Shown: in pieces, positions 63,405-64,000 of the stretch
Numbering within the stretch: the stretch's first letter is position 1
Layout of the letters: every line of letters begins with the position of its first letter
Assembly (NCBI RefSeq): GCF_963576615.1
Contig: NC_088711.1
Coordinates: 19,686,182-19,750,181 of the forward strand
Reading direction: 5' to 3'
Source of the DNA: Watersipora subatra
Lineage: Eukaryota > Bryozoa > Gymnolaemata > Cheilostomatida > Watersiporidae
Length of the DNA: 64,000 nucleotides
The notes under the pieces: model-generated
The model's input: only the letters and a program-made list of their open reading frames with translations
Database searches by the model: none
Told to the model about the DNA's origin: nothing
Position numbers and translations under genes: made by a program

Positions 63405-64000
63405 CTAACATATAAATTCAAGAAATTATTCCAAATCCAAAGCTTAAAATTCAGGGCAGACTTTAATCTGAGTGCACCAACCAATTACCATTTCATGTTT
63501 TTTATTGAACCCAGAAGAGGGTGTTGGATGGCCTTATAACGTTCAGAGTAGTAAAAGTAAAAATCTAACATTAAAACCGGTGCAGAAAGCTAGAGTGTGA
63601 ATAATTGACTAGCTAAATTGATGAGATTTGTCAGTGAAAATTGACAAGATCTCTTTCTTTCTCTCCGTATGTCAGTGGTAAGGCTTGTCAATTATTAGGT
63701 ACATTTTGGAAGCTAAAGTAACTTCAAACAGGGTCCTTCGGCACAGCCAAGTATTTTACCAGATTCTAGTGTCAAAGGACCGAGACCTGGATATTTTAGA
63801 ATACAGAAGGACAGTACACAAGGAAGGCTTCATATTATCAAATACACAACTGTATTGTAACACATCTTGGCACCTACACAAACGTCAAATGTGAGATAAG
63901 CGCCAAACTTTAAAGCTTATTGAGCAAGCTTTTGTCTGCGAATAGATAGAAGTCAGACAGCCCTACTACAAATGACATAAAGTAAATCTATTTTTTTAAC
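63405..64000. other. Right edge, presumed intron
   Basis: Upstream of the first visible minus-strand exon. No further exon or repeat recognised. Confidence 0.4.

Overview
The window is AT-rich animal nuclear DNA. Its genes are broken into many short exons with standard GT-AG introns, intergenic DNA is full of small dispersed repeats and minisatellites, and the recognisable genes (EGR-type zinc-finger factor, BIN3, NDUFAF3) are animal genes. I read it as a bilaterian invertebrate, probably a lophotrochozoan, but the sequence alone does not fix the phylum. No rRNA, convincing tRNA gene, CRISPR array, operon, virus-like element or reverse-transcriptase remnant was seen.

Layout: (1) 1-8194, + strand: the 3' ten exons of a PLP-dependent class I/II aminotransferase, open at the left edge. 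(2) 8195-16301: no supported gene; it holds a terminal-inverted-repeat transposon with a second element nested in it, a small MITE and SINE-like copies. (3) 16302-29382, + strand: NDUFAF3, a mitochondrial complex I assembly factor. A single 11.7-kb gap between recognised exons is packed with repeats, a partial inverted copy of the gene's own 3' end, and a weak candidate minus-strand gene. (4) 29383-35818: intergenic, with minisatellites and the upstream region of EGR. (5) 35819-37267, + strand: a two-exon EGR transcription factor with a CArG box and a CRE-like site just upstream. (6) 40154-48008, + strand: BIN3, a BAR-domain protein, in ten coding exons. (7) 48462-50039, - strand: a small complete four-exon gene of unknown function, convergent with BIN3. 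(8) 50813-63404 and on past the right edge, - strand: at least six exons of an unrecognised gene whose last intron holds an 860-bp minisatellite.

The genes do not form a pathway. The most informative relationship is EGR directly upstream of BIN3 in the same orientation: as I recall, human EGR3 and BIN3 are neighbours in the same order on 8p21.3, so this looks like an ancient linkage, possibly held together by EGR regulatory DNA. I found no obviously new molecular system. The unexplained material worth attention is the two orphan minus-strand genes, the minisatellite that is open in both directions, the composite tRNA-related repeats, and the inverted duplication within NDUFAF3.
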